Translations under genes and position numbers: made by a program | From: Cocleimonas sp. | GTDB taxonomy: Bacteria; Pseudomonadota; Gammaproteobacteria; Thiotrichales; Thiotrichaceae | Assembly: GCA_021647365.1 (NCBI GenBank) | Contig: JAKIUW010000003.1 | Span: 62,001-126,000 of the forward strand | DNA: 64,000 nucleotides | Reading direction: 5' to 3' | The notes under the pieces: generated by a model | What the model saw: only the letters and a program-made list of their open reading frames with translations | Databases searched by the model: none | Told to the model about the DNA's origin: nothing | Part shown: piece after piece, positions 50,681 to 60,764 of the stretch | Layout: each line of letters begins with the position of its first letter | Numbering within the stretch: position 1 is the first letter of the stretch

Positions 50681-51790
50681 ATGTTTGTAACAGATAAAAT
50701 ACTTCCAGAACTACCCGCACCCCAAAACACAAAAGGCATTGTGCACTGGCTAAAAGTTAATCTTTTCTCAGGCCCAGTAAATACTATTTTGACTTTGTTT
50801 GGACTTTTCCTACTCTATAAAATCGTTCCACCTGCTGTTCAATGGGTCATTACTGATGCTACTTGGGTTGCCGAGACTAGAGATACCTGTCGTGGCGAAG
50901 GCAAGGGTGCATGTTGGGCATATATCATTAATCGTTTTGATCAAGTCATGTATGGCTTCTACCCAGCAGATGAACGCTGGCGTCCTAATGTAGCGGGTAT
51001 TTTTCTGGTATTACTTGCTATCCCCTTATTTATTGAGAAGACACCTAAGAAGGCTTGGTTAGCAGGGTTTATTCTCGTGATATACCCTATCATTGCCTAC
51101 TTCCTTATCCGTGGCGGATCGTTTGGATTAGTTCCTGTCGATACCAATAAGTGGGGAGGCTTAATGCTAACCCTAATTATCTCCTTTGCAGGTATTGTAA
51201 CTGCGCTACCGCTTGGAGTGATTTTAGCATTAGGGCGTCGATCCACAATGCCCATCGTAAAATCGTTTAGCATTATTTTTATAGAATTTTGGCGTGGCGT
51301 CCCCTTAATCACCGTGCTCTTTATGGCATCGGTAATGTTGCCTTTATTCCTTCCAGAAGGTACTGATTTTGACAAGCTTGCCAGAGCGATGATCGGCATC
51401 ACCTTATTCCAGGCCGCTTACATTGCTGAAGTTGTACGTGGTGGTTTACAGGCTATTCCTAAAGGGCAATATGAAGCGGCGTCAGCGATGGGCTTAAGCT
51501 ATTGGAAAAGTATGGCCTTAGTTATTTTACCGCAAGCCTTAACACTGGTTATTCCAGGGTTAGTAAATACCTTTATTGCATTATTCAAAGACACCACACT
51601 GGTTTTGATTATTGGATTATTTGACGTATTAGCAGTCGTAGAAAAAGTACTCTCTGCGGATGCAGCATGGCTAGGTTTCCATACAGAAGGCTTGGTATTT
51701 TCCGCTTTTGTATTTTGGATATTCTGCTTTGCCATGTCACGTTACAGTATGTCACTTGAGCGAAAACTAGATACTGGGCATAAACGCTAA
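50681..51790 (+). CDS. aapM: General L-amino acid ABC transporter permease AapM
   Basis: 369 residues, about eight membrane helices. Permease EAA loop: EVVRGGLQAIPKGQYEAASAMGL. Pairs with AapQ. GGAG ribosome site before the ATG; 14 bases after aapQ. Confidence 0.95.
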   Translation: MFVTDKILPELPAPQNTKGIVHWLKVNLFSGPVNTILTLFGLFLLYKIVPPAVQWVITDATWVAETRDTCRGEGKGACWAYIINRFDQVMYGFYPADERWRPNVAGIFLVLLAIPLFIEKTPKKAWLAGFILVIYPIIAYFLIRGGSFGLVPVDTNKWGGLMLTLIISFAGIVTALPLGVILALGRRSTMPIVKSFSIIFIEFWRGVPLITVLFMASVMLPLFLPEGTDFDKLARAMIGITLFQAAYIAEVVRGGLQAIPKGQYEAASAMGLSYWKSMALVILPQALTLVIPGLVNTFIALFKDTTLVLIIGLFDVLAVVEKVLSADAAWLGFHTEGLVFSAFVFWIFCFAMSRYSMSLERKLDTGHKR

Positions 51791-51857
51791 TCGATCAGAT
51801 TGAAAGAGCCTTACAATTAAGATAGTTAAGAAAAATTAAGCAGCTGAGAAAAATATT

Positions 51858-52625
51858 ATGACAGACGCACAAGCAAACACGAACGAAGAATTCGCTATTC
51901 AATTAATCAATATGAATAAATGGTACGGCGATTTTCATGTACTCAAAGATATTAACCTGAATGTAAAAGAAGGTGAAAGAATCGTTATCTGTGGCCCATC
52001 AGGCTCAGGAAAATCGACGGTTATTCGTTGCATCAATCACCTAGAAGAGCATCAAAAAGGTCAAATTTTGGTTCATGGTGAGGAGATCACAGGCGATGTG
52101 AAACAACTTGAACGCTTGCGTACCGATGTGGGTATGTGTTTTCAGCACTTCAACTTATTCCCTCATCTAAGCATTTTGGATAATCTTACACTAGCACCAA
52201 TCTGGGTAAAGAAAGTACCAAAAGCGGAAGCGGAAGCGACTGCAATGAAGTACCTTGAACGTGTAAAGATTCCAGATCAGGCACTAAAATTTCCAGGTCA
52301 GCTATCAGGCGGTCAGCAACAACGTGTCGCAATAGCACGAAGCCTATGTATGGACCCTAAAATCATGTTGTTTGATGAACCAACCTCAGCACTTGACCCA
52401 GAGATGATTTCAGAAGTATTGGACGTAATGATTGAACTAGCCAACGAAGGCGGCATGACGATGCTTTGTGTAACGCATGAAATGGGCTTTGCAAAGAAAG
52501 TTGCTGACCGTGTTATCTTTATGGATGCAGGGCAAATTATTGAAGAAAATATACCCGAAGAGTTTTTTAATAATCCTCAGTCTGAGCGTACTCAATTATT
52601 CTTGAGCCAGATTATTGATCATTAA
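51858..52625 (+). CDS. aapP: General L-amino acid ABC transporter ATPase AapP
   Basis: 255 residues. Walker [14 protein letters not shown], signature [15 protein letters not shown], Walker [15 protein letters not shown], and switch His in CVTHEMGFA. Drives the AapQM channel. Last gene of aapJQMP, followed by a terminator. Confidence 0.96.
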   Translation: MTDAQANTNEEFAIQLINMNKWYGDFHVLKDINLNVKEGERIVICGPSGSGKSTVIRCINHLEEHQKGQILVHGEEITGDVKQLERLRTDVGMCFQHFNLFPHLSILDNLTLAPIWVKKVPKAEAEATAMKYLERVKIPDQALKFPGQLSGGQQQRVAIARSLCMDPKIMLFDEPTSALDPEMISEVLDVMIELANEGGMTMLCVTHEMGFAKKVADRVIFMDAGQIIEENIPEEFFNNPQSERTQLFLSQIIDH

Positions 52626-52648
52626 TATTTCAGCTTAATGGATAATAT

Positions 52649-52674
52649 AAAAAACCACCTTGAGGTGGTTTTTT
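52649..52674 (+). terminator. Intrinsic terminator after aapP
   Basis: AAAAAACCACC-TTGA-GGTGGTTTTTT, a clean stem with a T-run 25 bases after the aapP stop; symmetrical, so it may serve the convergent GNAT gene too. Confidence 0.92.
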
Positions 52675-52718
52675 ATTGCCAGAAATAAGCTCCACTGGAA
52701 TGCAGAAAGTATCAATAT

Positions 52719-53138
52719 TTAAGACAATATCATTTCCATTTCTACATGCTGTAAACCTGCATCCATAAAGGCTTCGCCACAAGTTTTGAAGCCGAGCTTC
52801 TCATAAAAAGATTTTGCAGGTAATTGCGAGCCTAAATAAACCCGTTTATAACCTCGCTCCTTTGCCACCGTGATTAACGCATCCATCACCATCGCACCCA
52901 CACCTTCTTTTCTAGCGTATTTTAATACAGCTATACGCCCAATATGCCCATCTTTTAGTATTCGCCCTGTGCCGGTGCTTACATCATCTGCGATGACTAA
53001 AACGTGTGTCGCAACCTCATCTAAACCATCAAAATCTAATTTACTGTCTATTCCTTGTTCATCGATAAAAACAGCTGTTCTGATGTGGATTATATCGGGC
53101 CCATATTCCTTATCAAATTCCACAATCAGCGAGCGCAT
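52719..53138 (-). CDS. GNAT family N-acetyltransferase
   Basis: 139 residues, ElaA/YjcF-like: VFIDEQGIDSKLDFDG, then GHIGRIAVLKYARKEGVGAMVMDAL with the acetyl-CoA loop, and SFYEKLGFKTCGEAFMDAG. Substrate unknown. ATG 53138 shares one base with the stop of the EamA gene (TGATG), so the two are coupled. Confidence 0.88.
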   Translation of the reverse strand: MRSLIVEFDKEYGPDIIHIRTAVFIDEQGIDSKLDFDGLDEVATHVLVIADDVSTGTGRILKDGHIGRIAVLKYARKEGVGAMVMDALITVAKERGYKRVYLGSQLPAKSFYEKLGFKTCGEAFMDAGLQHVEMEMILS

Positions 53139-54019
53139 CAAGAAGCTTCCTTTTTATTCACCAAATAGATTCCCGAAATCACCAGTGCCGCACCCATTGC
53201 TAATATCAATGTAAACTTTTCATCCAAAATTAACCATGCCCAAAATACCGCACTCACTGGCATAAAATATACGAACACAGCAGCTTTGGCTGCGCCGAGT
53301 TCTTTTACACCATCTTGAAACCACACAAAACTAAGTACCGTAGCAAGTAAAGCGAGATAGAGCAGATGCAAGCCTGCATTCATGGATAATGTTTTCGTTG
53401 CCGTAAATAAGTCAGCATTTAAAGCCGCAAAAAATAGTATTACTGTGCCGATACTGCTTGCGTAGGCTATTGTTGCAAGAGATGAGAGCTTGTCGCTCAT
53501 AAATCGTCCAATCAAGGTGTAAGTAGCCCAGCTAAATGCGGAGCCAATGAATGCCAATTCACCTTTACCGATTCCATCGTCTACCAAGCTTGAAAAATCG
53601 CCTTTAGTAATAATCAAAATTGCACCAGTAATACAAAGTAAAAATCCAAACACGCGTATGAAAGTGAAGCGTTCTTTAAAAATAAAAGCAGCACCTAATG
53701 CGATCAATATGGGATTGATCGTTGCAGTAATTAAACTGCCTCGCCCAGCTTCGGTATGCACCAAGCCATAGAAGAAAAATAGATTATACAGTGCAACACC
53801 CGTTAACCCCATTCCGAACAGAAAAAGGAATTGTTTTTTGTTTACTCGAGGAAAACGCCCTTTTTTGAAGTAAAGCAGAGCTAGCAAAAAAGAGGATGCT
53901 AATAAGAATCGTAAAAAAGCAGAGACAGCAGGATCAAGCTCATTACCAAGCAAACGTGCCGAGGTAAATGTTCCACCCCATACGAGCATGGCAAACAATA
54001 ATTTAAAGTAGATTGCCAT
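53138..54019 (-). CDS. EamA family (DMT) transporter
   Basis: 293 residues with ten membrane helices in two repeats of five (WGGTFTSARLLGNELDPAVSAF begins repeat 1, here cut; FSWATYTLIGRFMSDK repeat 2). Inner-membrane exporter of metabolites or amino acids; substrate unknown. Confidence 0.9.
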   Translation of the reverse strand: MAIYFKLLFAMLVWGGTFTSARLLGNELDPAVSAFLRFLLASSFLLALLYFKKGRFPRVNKKQFLFLFGMGLTGVALYNLFFFYGLVHTEAGRGSLITATINPILIALGAAFIFKERFTFIRVFGFLLCITGAILIITKGDFSSLVDDGIGKGELAFIGSAFSWATYTLIGRFMSDKLSSLATIAYASSIGTVILFFAALNADLFTATKTLSMNAGLHLLYLALLATVLSFVWFQDGVKELGAAKAAVFVYFMPVSAVFWAWLILDEKFTLILAMGAALVISGIYLVNKKEAS

Positions 54020-54231
54020 TGTGTTTCAGCCTGAACCAATGAATTGAAATGGGGTACTTGAAAGTATAGCCGAGAGCATAAGGAAAAATACAGCTATAAG
54101 CATCATACGATCTACTTATTTGTAATAAAGCATCCCATGATCTATATATATGTATGCATTAGTAATACTAATATGCAGGGTTCTTCAGCGAGGGAGAACA
54201 CCAAGAAACTTATTAAAAAAGGAGATTTATC

Positions 54232-55743
54232 ATGTCACACGCTCATGGTGTTAGTTTTGATGTTGTCGCCCCAAGATCTAAATTCTATCAAGGACCATTC
54301 GGTCGAATATGTGGTGATTTACCGCCGTGGTCACCTCCCCATCTTGACCGCTTTAATAATGAGACACAAATTACAGCTCACTTTTTGGATATTGCAAATG
54401 ATATGGTTGAAGTTCCGGGAAAATCCCCAACAGAAATTGCAGCTGACAATACATTAACAAATGATCTTGAACAGCAGTTTGGCTCAAAAATACCAGCAGG
54501 ATATACATATTTTGGGCAGTTCATTGATCACGATATCACATTTGATCCTGCATCATCATTAATGCGCCAAAATGACCCTAATGGATTATTAAATCATAGG
54601 ACTCCACGACTAGATCTAGATAATATCTATGGGAAGGGTCACGGTCAAAGTCCGTATCTTTATGATGACGATGACCCTGATAAAATGTTGATTGGCCAGA
54701 TTCCAAATACTAACCTGCGAGACTTACCTCGTAACTCACAAGGAAGGGCTTTAATCGGTGATATGAGAAATGATGAGAACAGCATGGTCTCACAATTACA
54801 GCTGGCTTTTTTGCTATCACACAATACTTTAGTGGATAGAGCGCGAGCACAGAATGTCGCAGAACCTTTTGAAGCAGCCCGAAAGACTCTACGTTGGCTC
54901 TATCAGTATATTGTTTGGAATGATTTTATCGTTCGTATAGCTAATGACGAAATCCAAAAGTGCGCCTTGAATTTAAAAAAGGCTTGTGGAGGTCGATCTG
55001 TTTGGGATATGGGATTAAGCGATATTTTTAAATGGAAAAATCAACCCTATATGCCTGTAGAATTTGCAGTAGCAGCGTACCGTTTTGGGCACTCCATGGT
55101 GCGTAACGGTTACCAGACGAATAACCCTCATCGTGGTTTTGGTAATTTTGCGCCTATATTCGATAATAATGGTAGTGATGACTTACGAGGCTTCAACACA
55201 ATGAATAAAAGCAACGTTATCCAATGGGACTGGTTTCTTGAAATGACGACTTCATCGGGGCCATTTCCACAGCGAGCAAGGAAAATAGATACTAAGTTAA
55301 GTAATTCACTGGCATCCTTACCCATAGAAGGCCCTGGTTCAGCGATGAATATACTAGCATTTAGAAACCTAGTGAGAGGGTGGCGTTTTGAACTGCCATC
55401 AGGCTCAGATATCGCACGTAAGTTTTGCATTAAACCAACAGCAATAGATCCTGAACGAGATTCACTTTGGTACTATATTTTGCAAGAAGCTGAAAACATA
55501 CCCGGTGCCAACAAAGGGCAAATGTTAGGGAAGTTAGGGTCAACAATAGTATGTGCAACGTTTGCAGGTTTACTTAAAGGGGATCCACTTTCATGGCTAA
55601 ATTTAGACCCATGTTGGACTCCAGATGAAGACCCACTCCTTGAAGAGGGTGATAAGATCGATGCTGGTGATTGGACATTGGCTTCAATTATTCGTTTATC
55701 AGGGTTGCCTGTAGATGCTGATGATATAACTGCTCAGACGTAA
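54232..55743 (+). CDS. Animal-type haem peroxidase (bacterial peroxidase-cyclooxygenase superfamily)
   Basis: 503 residues, no signal peptide. Distal site: FGQFIDHDITFDP with the distal His and an Asp that may link to haem. RNDENSMVSQLQLAFLLSHN carries the catalytic Arg and a haem-linking Glu; the proximal His is in VAAYRFGHSMVRNGY. It should use hydrogen peroxide to oxidise halides or organics. AAAAGGAG lies before the ATG. It stands alone, with a perfect palindrome after it; members are scattered in bacteria, which suggests horizontal spread. Confidence 0.87.
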   Translation: MSHAHGVSFDVVAPRSKFYQGPFGRICGDLPPWSPPHLDRFNNETQITAHFLDIANDMVEVPGKSPTEIAADNTLTNDLEQQFGSKIPAGYTYFGQFIDHDITFDPASSLMRQNDPNGLLNHRTPRLDLDNIYGKGHGQSPYLYDDDDPDKMLIGQIPNTNLRDLPRNSQGRALIGDMRNDENSMVSQLQLAFLLSHNTLVDRARAQNVAEPFEAARKTLRWLYQYIVWNDFIVRIANDEIQKCALNLKKACGGRSVWDMGLSDIFKWKNQPYMPVEFAVAAYRFGHSMVRNGYQTNNPHRGFGNFAPIFDNNGSDDLRGFNTMNKSNVIQWDWFLEMTTSSGPFPQRARKIDTKLSNSLASLPIEGPGSAMNILAFRNLVRGWRFELPSGSDIARKFCIKPTAIDPERDSLWYYILQEAENIPGANKGQMLGKLGSTIVCATFAGLLKGDPLSWLNLDPCWTPDEDPLLEEGDKIDAGDWTLASIIRLSGLPVDADDITAQT

Positions 55744-55757
55744 TAATTGATAGCTAT

Positions 55758-55823
55758 AAGCACACCCCCCCACTTTTACACGATGTTTATATAAACATCG
55801 TGTAAAAGTGGGGGGGTGTGCTT
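55758..55823. repeat. GCACAC-type palindrome, copy 19 (perfect, 66 bp)
   Basis: Arms 55760-55782 and 55799-55821, CAC type, both with ACACG in place of ACATG; the centre GATGTTTAT|ATAAACATC is also perfectly symmetrical. Between convergent peroxidase and dxs. Confidence 0.97.
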
Positions 55824-55833
55824 CATATATAAT

Positions 55834-57699
55834 TTAAGCAACAGATATAGTTGAAACAGTTTCTTCACGCTGATTGACTTGTCTTACGATACCAGCGGCG
55901 GTTAGATTGATTTCTTCCAACTGCTGTTCACGTGTGGCATGTTCGATATAACAATCGGGTATACCTAAGTTAGTTGTTGATATTTGAATATCTTCTTTAC
56001 TCAAAAACTCATTTACTGCGCTACCTGCACCCCCTTGAATGGCGTTATCTTCAAGTGTTACGATGCGCTGATATGAGGCTGAAATTGTGCGAATCAATGC
56101 TTCATCGATGGGTTTAACAAAACGCATATTCACCAACGTTGCATTAAGCTCATCTGCCGCTTGCATTGCTTCGGATAATAAAGAACCAAATAATAAAATG
56201 GCAATTCCCGTGCCTTCACGAATGATTTCACCTTTACCAATTTCAAGCGCGACCATCTCTTCTTGTGGCTCAATGCCTACGCCTTTACCGCGTGGATAAC
56301 GCACTGCCGTCGGGCAATCTTGTTGATAAGCCGTGTAGAGCATTTGGCGACATTCATTCTCTTCCGTTGGCGCCATAACAATCATATTAGGAATGCAACG
56401 CAGATAAGATAGATCGTAATTTCCTGAATGCGTTGGCCCATCAGAGCCAACTAAACCCGCTCGATCAATGGCAAATACAACAGGCAGGTTTTGTAATGCC
56501 ACATCATGAATCAACTGATCATAAGCGCGCTGTAAAAATGTAGAATAAATTGCCACCACAGGCTTTAAGCCTTCACACGCCATGCCAGCGGCTAGCGTTA
56601 CCGCATGTTGTTCTGCAATTGCCACATCGTAGTAACGCTCAGGAAATTTCTCAGAGAATTCAACCAAGCCAGAACCCTCGCGCATGGCAGGTGTGATGCC
56701 GACCAACTTTTCATCTTGCGCCGCCATATCACAAATCCACTGCCCAAATACTTGCGTATAAGTTGGCGTACTGACTGCTTTAGATTTGCTTACGCCCTTC
56801 TTTAGATTAAATCCAGAAACGGCATGGTATTCAATCGGATCTTTTTCTGCTGGTTCATAACCTTTGCCTTTTTGAGTCACTATATGCAAAAATTTTGGCT
56901 CATTGATGTCTTTTATATTGCCAAGAATTTTGACCAACTCAATAACATCATGCCCATCGACAGGGCCGTAATACACGAAACCCATTTCTTCAAATAGCGT
57001 TGCCGCTGGCATGATCATGCCTTTTGTATGTTCTTCCGCTCTTCGTGCAAAGCGTTTCATTACAGGTGTTTTAGACAGCATTTTTTTACTATTCTCACGC
57101 ATGGTGGAATAAAAACGACCCGATAATAAACGCGCTAGGTATTTGCTTAGTCCGCCTACATTAGGGGAAATCGACATGTCGTTATCATTCAAAACAACCA
57201 GCATTTCAGTATCAATATCACCGGCATGATTGAGTGCTTCATACGCCAGACCTGCTGTCATTGCACCGTCGCCTATTACGGCGATTGCATGACGATCTAT
57301 TTTTTGCTGTTTTGCCGCTAACGCCATGCCGAGCGCAGCACTGATTGAGGTGCTTGAATGGCCTACACCAAAAGTATCGTATTCGCTTTCTTCACGCCGT
57401 GGAAATCCACACAAGCCATCTTTTTTCTTTATAGAACCCAGTTCTTTTCGACGACCTGTGAGCAACTTATGTACATAAGCCTGATGCCCCACATCCCAGA
57501 CCAACTTATCGTTAGGCGTATCGTAAACATAATGTAGCGCAACCGTTAATTCTAGCGCGCCCAAGCCCGATGCCAAATGTCCGCCAGATACCGAAACCGA
57601 TTGCAGTAAATACTCGCGCACCTCTTCACAAAAAGCAGGAAGCTCTTCAACGCTTAATGCTTTTAATTGTTTCGGTGTATGAATATTATCTAATAACAT
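55834..57699 (-). CDS. dxs: 1-deoxy-D-xylulose-5-phosphate synthase
   Basis: 621 residues, thiamine diphosphate enzyme: [60 protein letters not shown], and the transketolase pyrimidine domain ([13 protein letters not shown]). First step of the MEP pathway, from pyruvate and glyceraldehyde 3-phosphate. Last gene of xseB-ispA-dxs. Confidence 0.98.
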   Translation of the reverse strand: MLLDNIHTPKQLKALSVEELPAFCEEVREYLLQSVSVSGGHLASGLGALELTVALHYVYDTPNDKLVWDVGHQAYVHKLLTGRRKELGSIKKKDGLCGFPRREESEYDTFGVGHSSTSISAALGMALAAKQQKIDRHAIAVIGDGAMTAGLAYEALNHAGDIDTEMLVVLNDNDMSISPNVGGLSKYLARLLSGRFYSTMRENSKKMLSKTPVMKRFARRAEEHTKGMIMPAATLFEEMGFVYYGPVDGHDVIELVKILGNIKDINEPKFLHIVTQKGKGYEPAEKDPIEYHAVSGFNLKKGVSKSKAVSTPTYTQVFGQWICDMAAQDEKLVGITPAMREGSGLVEFSEKFPERYYDVAIAEQHAVTLAAGMACEGLKPVVAIYSTFLQRAYDQLIHDVALQNLPVVFAIDRAGLVGSDGPTHSGNYDLSYLRCIPNMIVMAPTEENECRQMLYTAYQQDCPTAVRYPRGKGVGIEPQEEMVALEIGKGEIIREGTGIAILLFGSLLSEAMQAADELNATLVNMRFVKPIDEALIRTISASYQRIVTLEDNAIQGGAGSAVNEFLSKEDIQISTTNLGIPDCYIEHATREQQLEEINLTAAGIVRQVNQREETVSTISVA

Positions 57700-57731
57700 T
57701 GTCTATTTCTAATCTATGTTTATCTGATCAG

Positions 57732-58619
57732 CTAAGCAATTCGCTTGACTATAAATCCTGCAATTTCTCGTAATAAATCAGCTTCTTTCCCAAAGCTCTC
57801 TAGTGAATTTAGTGCTTTTTGGTGCAATTGATAAAGTTTTTCTTTTGCCGAGTCCATTCCTAAGATGGATGGATAGGTTGGCTTATCTGCCGCGCTATCC
57901 GCACCTTGTTGCTTGCCCAAGGTTTCAGTATCACTTTGGATATCCAAAATATCATCACGCACCTGAAATGCTAAACCAATAGCATCCGCATATTCTGCTA
58001 AGTTCTCACGTTGTGATAACAAAACATCATCATCTGTATTATTGCAGTATGTTGCCATTAATACACTCGCTTTTATCAATGCGCCTGTTTTATGGTTGTG
58101 CATGGTTTCTAGCTGACTTTCTGTTAATGCTTGTCCAATCGCGCCCAGATCAATCATTTGTCCCTTAACCATACCACTAGCGCCCGATGCGGTTGTGAGC
58201 GTATGGAGTATTTTTAATTGATTTTTAGCGGATATTCCGTGCAGTGGCTGTGACAGAATTTCAAATGCCAGCGTTTGCAAAGCATCGCCCGCTAGCACCG
58301 CTGTCGCTTCATCAAAAGCGATGTGCGAAGTCGGCTTACCACGGCGTAAGTCATCATCATCCATGCAAGGCAAATCATCGTGTATGAGTGAATATGCATG
58401 AATAAGCTCAATGGCGGCGGCAGGCTTATCTAAAAAGTCGGCATCAATGCCCAGCGCTTCACCCGCAGCATAAACCAATAAAGGACGCACTCGTTTGCCA
58501 CCACCCAAAACGGAATAGCGCATAGCTTCATGTAATTTTTGGGTGCTTGTTTCTGCGTTTGGGAGTATTGCATCTAACACAGTCTCAATGCGATGCTGGT
58601 AGGTTTCTTGAGGTTTCAT
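57732..58619 (-). CDS. ispA: Farnesyl diphosphate synthase (short-chain prenyl transferase)
   Basis: 295 residues from ATG 58619: LGGGKRVRPLLVYAAGE, first Asp-rich motif DDLPCMDDDDLRRG, second motif DDILDIQSD. It builds C15 prenyl diphosphate from IPP and DMAPP. A longer frame from a TTG at 58673 overlaps xseB but the conserved N-terminus begins at MKPQETYQHR. Confidence 0.95.
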   Translation of the reverse strand: MKPQETYQHRIETVLDAILPNAETSTQKLHEAMRYSVLGGGKRVRPLLVYAAGEALGIDADFLDKPAAAIELIHAYSLIHDDLPCMDDDDLRRGKPTSHIAFDEATAVLAGDALQTLAFEILSQPLHGISAKNQLKILHTLTTASGASGMVKGQMIDLGAIGQALTESQLETMHNHKTGALIKASVLMATYCNNTDDDVLLSQRENLAEYADAIGLAFQVRDDILDIQSDTETLGKQQGADSAADKPTYPSILGMDSAKEKLYQLHQKALNSLESFGKEADLLREIAGFIVKRIA

Positions 58620-58638
58620 TATCGTATTATTGGTTATT

Positions 58639-58884
58639 TTATTCGGGAATATGAAAGTCTTCTTCGTTGTCAATCGTGTTGCTGTTTAAAGAATCTGTCA
58701 AAATCTTTACGCGCTGTTCTGCCTCGGTGAGTGCTTTTTGACAGGTACGGCTTAACTTTATGCCTTGCTCAAACTGCTTTAGCGACTCTTCAAGAGAGAG
58801 ATTTCCTGTTTCTATCTGTGCAACAAGCGCTTCCAGCTCTGTCATCGCGGTTTCAAAATCAGGGGTTTGGGATTTCTTTGTCAT
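58639..58884 (-). CDS. xseB: Exodeoxyribonuclease VII small subunit
   Basis: 81 residues: DFETAMTELEALVAQIETGN, LSLEESLKQFEQGIKLSRTC, LTEAEQRVKIL, the XseB helical hairpin. Partner of XseA in single-strand DNA degradation. First gene of the operon. Confidence 0.95.
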   Translation of the reverse strand: MTKKSQTPDFETAMTELEALVAQIETGNLSLEESLKQFEQGIKLSRTCQKALTEAEQRVKILTDSLNSNTIDNEEDFHIPE

Positions 58885-59103
58885 AGGGTGATATTGTTAC
58901 TTCAAACATATAAAAGCAAGGGGAACTTGCGCGATAAATTAGATTCTATTAATATCCCGTTTCGTTCAAAAATACTGGGTTCTTTTTATGTTAGATTTTC
59001 GCTTTGGTTTACCAATGTTACTAGTGACTGCCATGATAGCTTTTGCATGGTTAAGTTTTTTCTCTGTCGTATTTATTCTGTAGTAACAATTAGAAAATTC
59101 CAT

Positions 59104-59137
59104 AAAAAAAGGCTGACAATGTTGTCAGCCTTTTTTT
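59104..59137. terminator. Bidirectional terminator
   Basis: AAAAAAAGGCTGACAA-TG-TTGTCAGCCTTTTTTT; 30 bases after the rhodanese stop codon on the minus strand. Confidence 0.93.
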
Positions 59138-59163
59138 ATGCTTATTAAAAGCTTAAGCGATCA

Positions 59164-59874
59164 TTACTTAACAGTAGTTAAGCCTAGTATCGCCCAAGAC
59201 TGCATACCATCACGGTAGTATTTAATCTTTTCAGCAGGGTAGCCGAACTTCAATAAAGCAGCCATACTTGCAGGTGATTGACCACACCACATACCGTTAC
59301 AGAACATAACTAATGTTTTAGCTTTTGAGAAGTCGAAAGCTTTAGATGTATCTCCAGCAGCAATTGCCTCATCAACATCAACATCATCCATGCCTTTTGT
59401 TACGGTTACACCAAATTTATCAGCCATAACTTTCATAATGCCTTCCGTTGTAGCACCTTTCTTAGGTGTTAGCTCAGTCCATGAGATATTAATAGCACTT
59501 GGAATAGTTCCTTTAGCAACCCAGTCAGGTGTACGAGAATCAACAAGAACGATGCTCTTGTCGCCATCACTCATTTTCTTTGCGTAATTGATAACCTCTA
59601 CTTCACCAATAGTTTCAACACCTGGTGCAAAAACCATAGGTTGAATACAGAACGGTGGGCATGGACGTGATGTTTTTGCAAACGCAGGAATAACTACCGC
59701 AGAGTTATCTGGGTTACGTTTGATTTCTACATCTTTGCCGTTGTGCTTAACCGTTACACTTGATATTTTTGGTGTAATGCCAACAGGCTTGCCTGCTTTT
59801 GCTTGAGCAGTTGTCGTTGCCAGTGTTAAACCTGCCATTACGGTTAATGTTGTTAATATTTTAGCTAATGTCAT
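59164..59874 (-). CDS. Periplasmic rhodanese-domain protein
   Basis: 236 residues, signal peptide ending TTAQAKA. A mature N-terminal extension holds SRPCPPFCIQPM (two cysteines), followed by the rhodanese domain (SIVLVDSRTPDW; active loop LVMFCNGMWCGQSP). A second cysteine in the loop is unusual. It probably handles sulfane sulfur beside the Sox system. It follows a small acidic secreted peptide, and an FNR box lies upstream of both. Confidence 0.85.
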   Translation of the reverse strand: MTLAKILTTLTVMAGLTLATTTAQAKAGKPVGITPKISSVTVKHNGKDVEIKRNPDNSAVVIPAFAKTSRPCPPFCIQPMVFAPGVETIGEVEVINYAKKMSDGDKSIVLVDSRTPDWVAKGTIPSAINISWTELTPKKGATTEGIMKVMADKFGVTVTKGMDDVDVDEAIAAGDTSKAFDFSKAKTLVMFCNGMWCGQSPASMAALLKFGYPAEKIKYYRDGMQSWAILGLTTVK

Positions 59875-59988
59875 AAAATTCTCCTCCTAGAGATTTTTCG
59901 GGTAGTAATAGGCATTATTGCCCTTCGTTGTTATAAAAAATTATAAAACCGAGTATTTGTTTTTTAAAATTTAATTTATTATTAGATT

Positions 59989-60162
59989 TTAGTCGCAATC
60001 AGGCTCTTCATCCTCAGCGTCTTCTTTCTTTTTTTCATCTGTTGTTTCTACTTTTGCCGTATCTTCTGCTGCTGCTTGTGTATCCGTTGCAGCATACACA
60101 GGTGTTGACGCTGCTAACATGTAAATAAGCAGCATAGACATTAAGGAAATCACTTTTTTCAT
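59989..60162 (-). CDS. 57-residue secreted acidic peptide
   Basis: Begins MKKVISLMSMLLIYMLAAS with a signal peptide ending PVYAA; the mature part of about 32 residues is rich in Glu, Asp, Lys and Ala and ends EEPDCD with one cysteine. It lies 114 bases upstream of the rhodanese gene, same strand, after an FNR box, so it is very probably the first gene of that transcript. No family recognised; the C-terminal cysteine could be a sulfur-carrying site (inference only). Confidence 0.65.
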   Translation of the reverse strand: MKKVISLMSMLLIYMLAASTPVYAATDTQAAAEDTAKVETTDEKKKEDAEDEEPDCD

Positions 60163-60233
60163 AAAAATATCTTATATGTATTATTCATTGGGTGTCTATA
60201 AATAGCATAACTATATGAATTTTTCAAGTAAAA

Positions 60234-60247
60234 TTGATATATATCAA
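60234..60247. promoter_or_regulatory. FNR/ANR-type box
   Basis: TTGAT-ATAT-ATCAA is an exact match to the FNR consensus TTGAT-N4-ATCAA. It lies 72-85 bases before the small acidic gene. A TATAGT or TATGCT 20-30 bases further down could be the -10 box, giving the -41.5 spacing typical of activation when oxygen is low. Confidence 0.7.
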
Positions 60248-60299
60248 TTAATTAAGGCGAGCCTTATATACTTATATTGAAATAAAATAAAGTAATAAC

Positions 60300-60737
60300 C
60301 TACTTTTGAATCCAAAAAGTAACAGGACCATCGTTGCATAAACTCACCTGCATATCCGCCCCAAACTCGCCTGTTTCAACGGAGCTTACCAATTCGCGTG
60401 CTTGTTCTACAAAATAGTCATAATACAACTGACCTTCTTTAGGCGACGCTGCAGATGCAAAACTTGGACGTGTGCCTTTTTGAGTATTCGCAGGTAAGGT
60501 GAATTGAGGAACGACTAGTAGTTCTCCGTTAAAATTTAAAAGTGAAACATTCATTTTGCCATCTTCATCTGCAAAAATTCGGAAGTTAATGACTTTGTTT
60601 AATAGGTCGTCTGCATTTTTATGTGTATCACCTTTCTCTACGCCCAGCAGTAGAAGGATTCCTTCGCCGGTTTTACCGATTGTTTCATCACCAACGGTTA
60701 CATTGGCATGGGTGACGCGCTGGATTAATGCAATCAT
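60300..60737 (-). CDS. dtd: D-aminoacyl-tRNA deacylase
   Basis: 145 residues: MIALIQRVTHANVTVGDETIG, VVPQFTLPANTQKGTRPSF and GEFGADMQVSLCNDGPVTFW with the GPVT (gating) motif. It removes D-amino acids from mischarged tRNA. Confidence 0.96.
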   Translation of the reverse strand: MIALIQRVTHANVTVGDETIGKTGEGILLLLGVEKGDTHKNADDLLNKVINFRIFADEDGKMNVSLLNFNGELLVVPQFTLPANTQKGTRPSFASAASPKEGQLYYDYFVEQARELVSSVETGEFGADMQVSLCNDGPVTFWIQK

Positions 60738-60764
60738 TTGTACTCTCGGTTATGACTATAAAGC

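Noticed and set aside
58900..59100. Plus-strand gene upstream of the terminator at 59104
   Set aside because: The frame has no ribosome site and its composition looks random; likely leader of the xseB operon.
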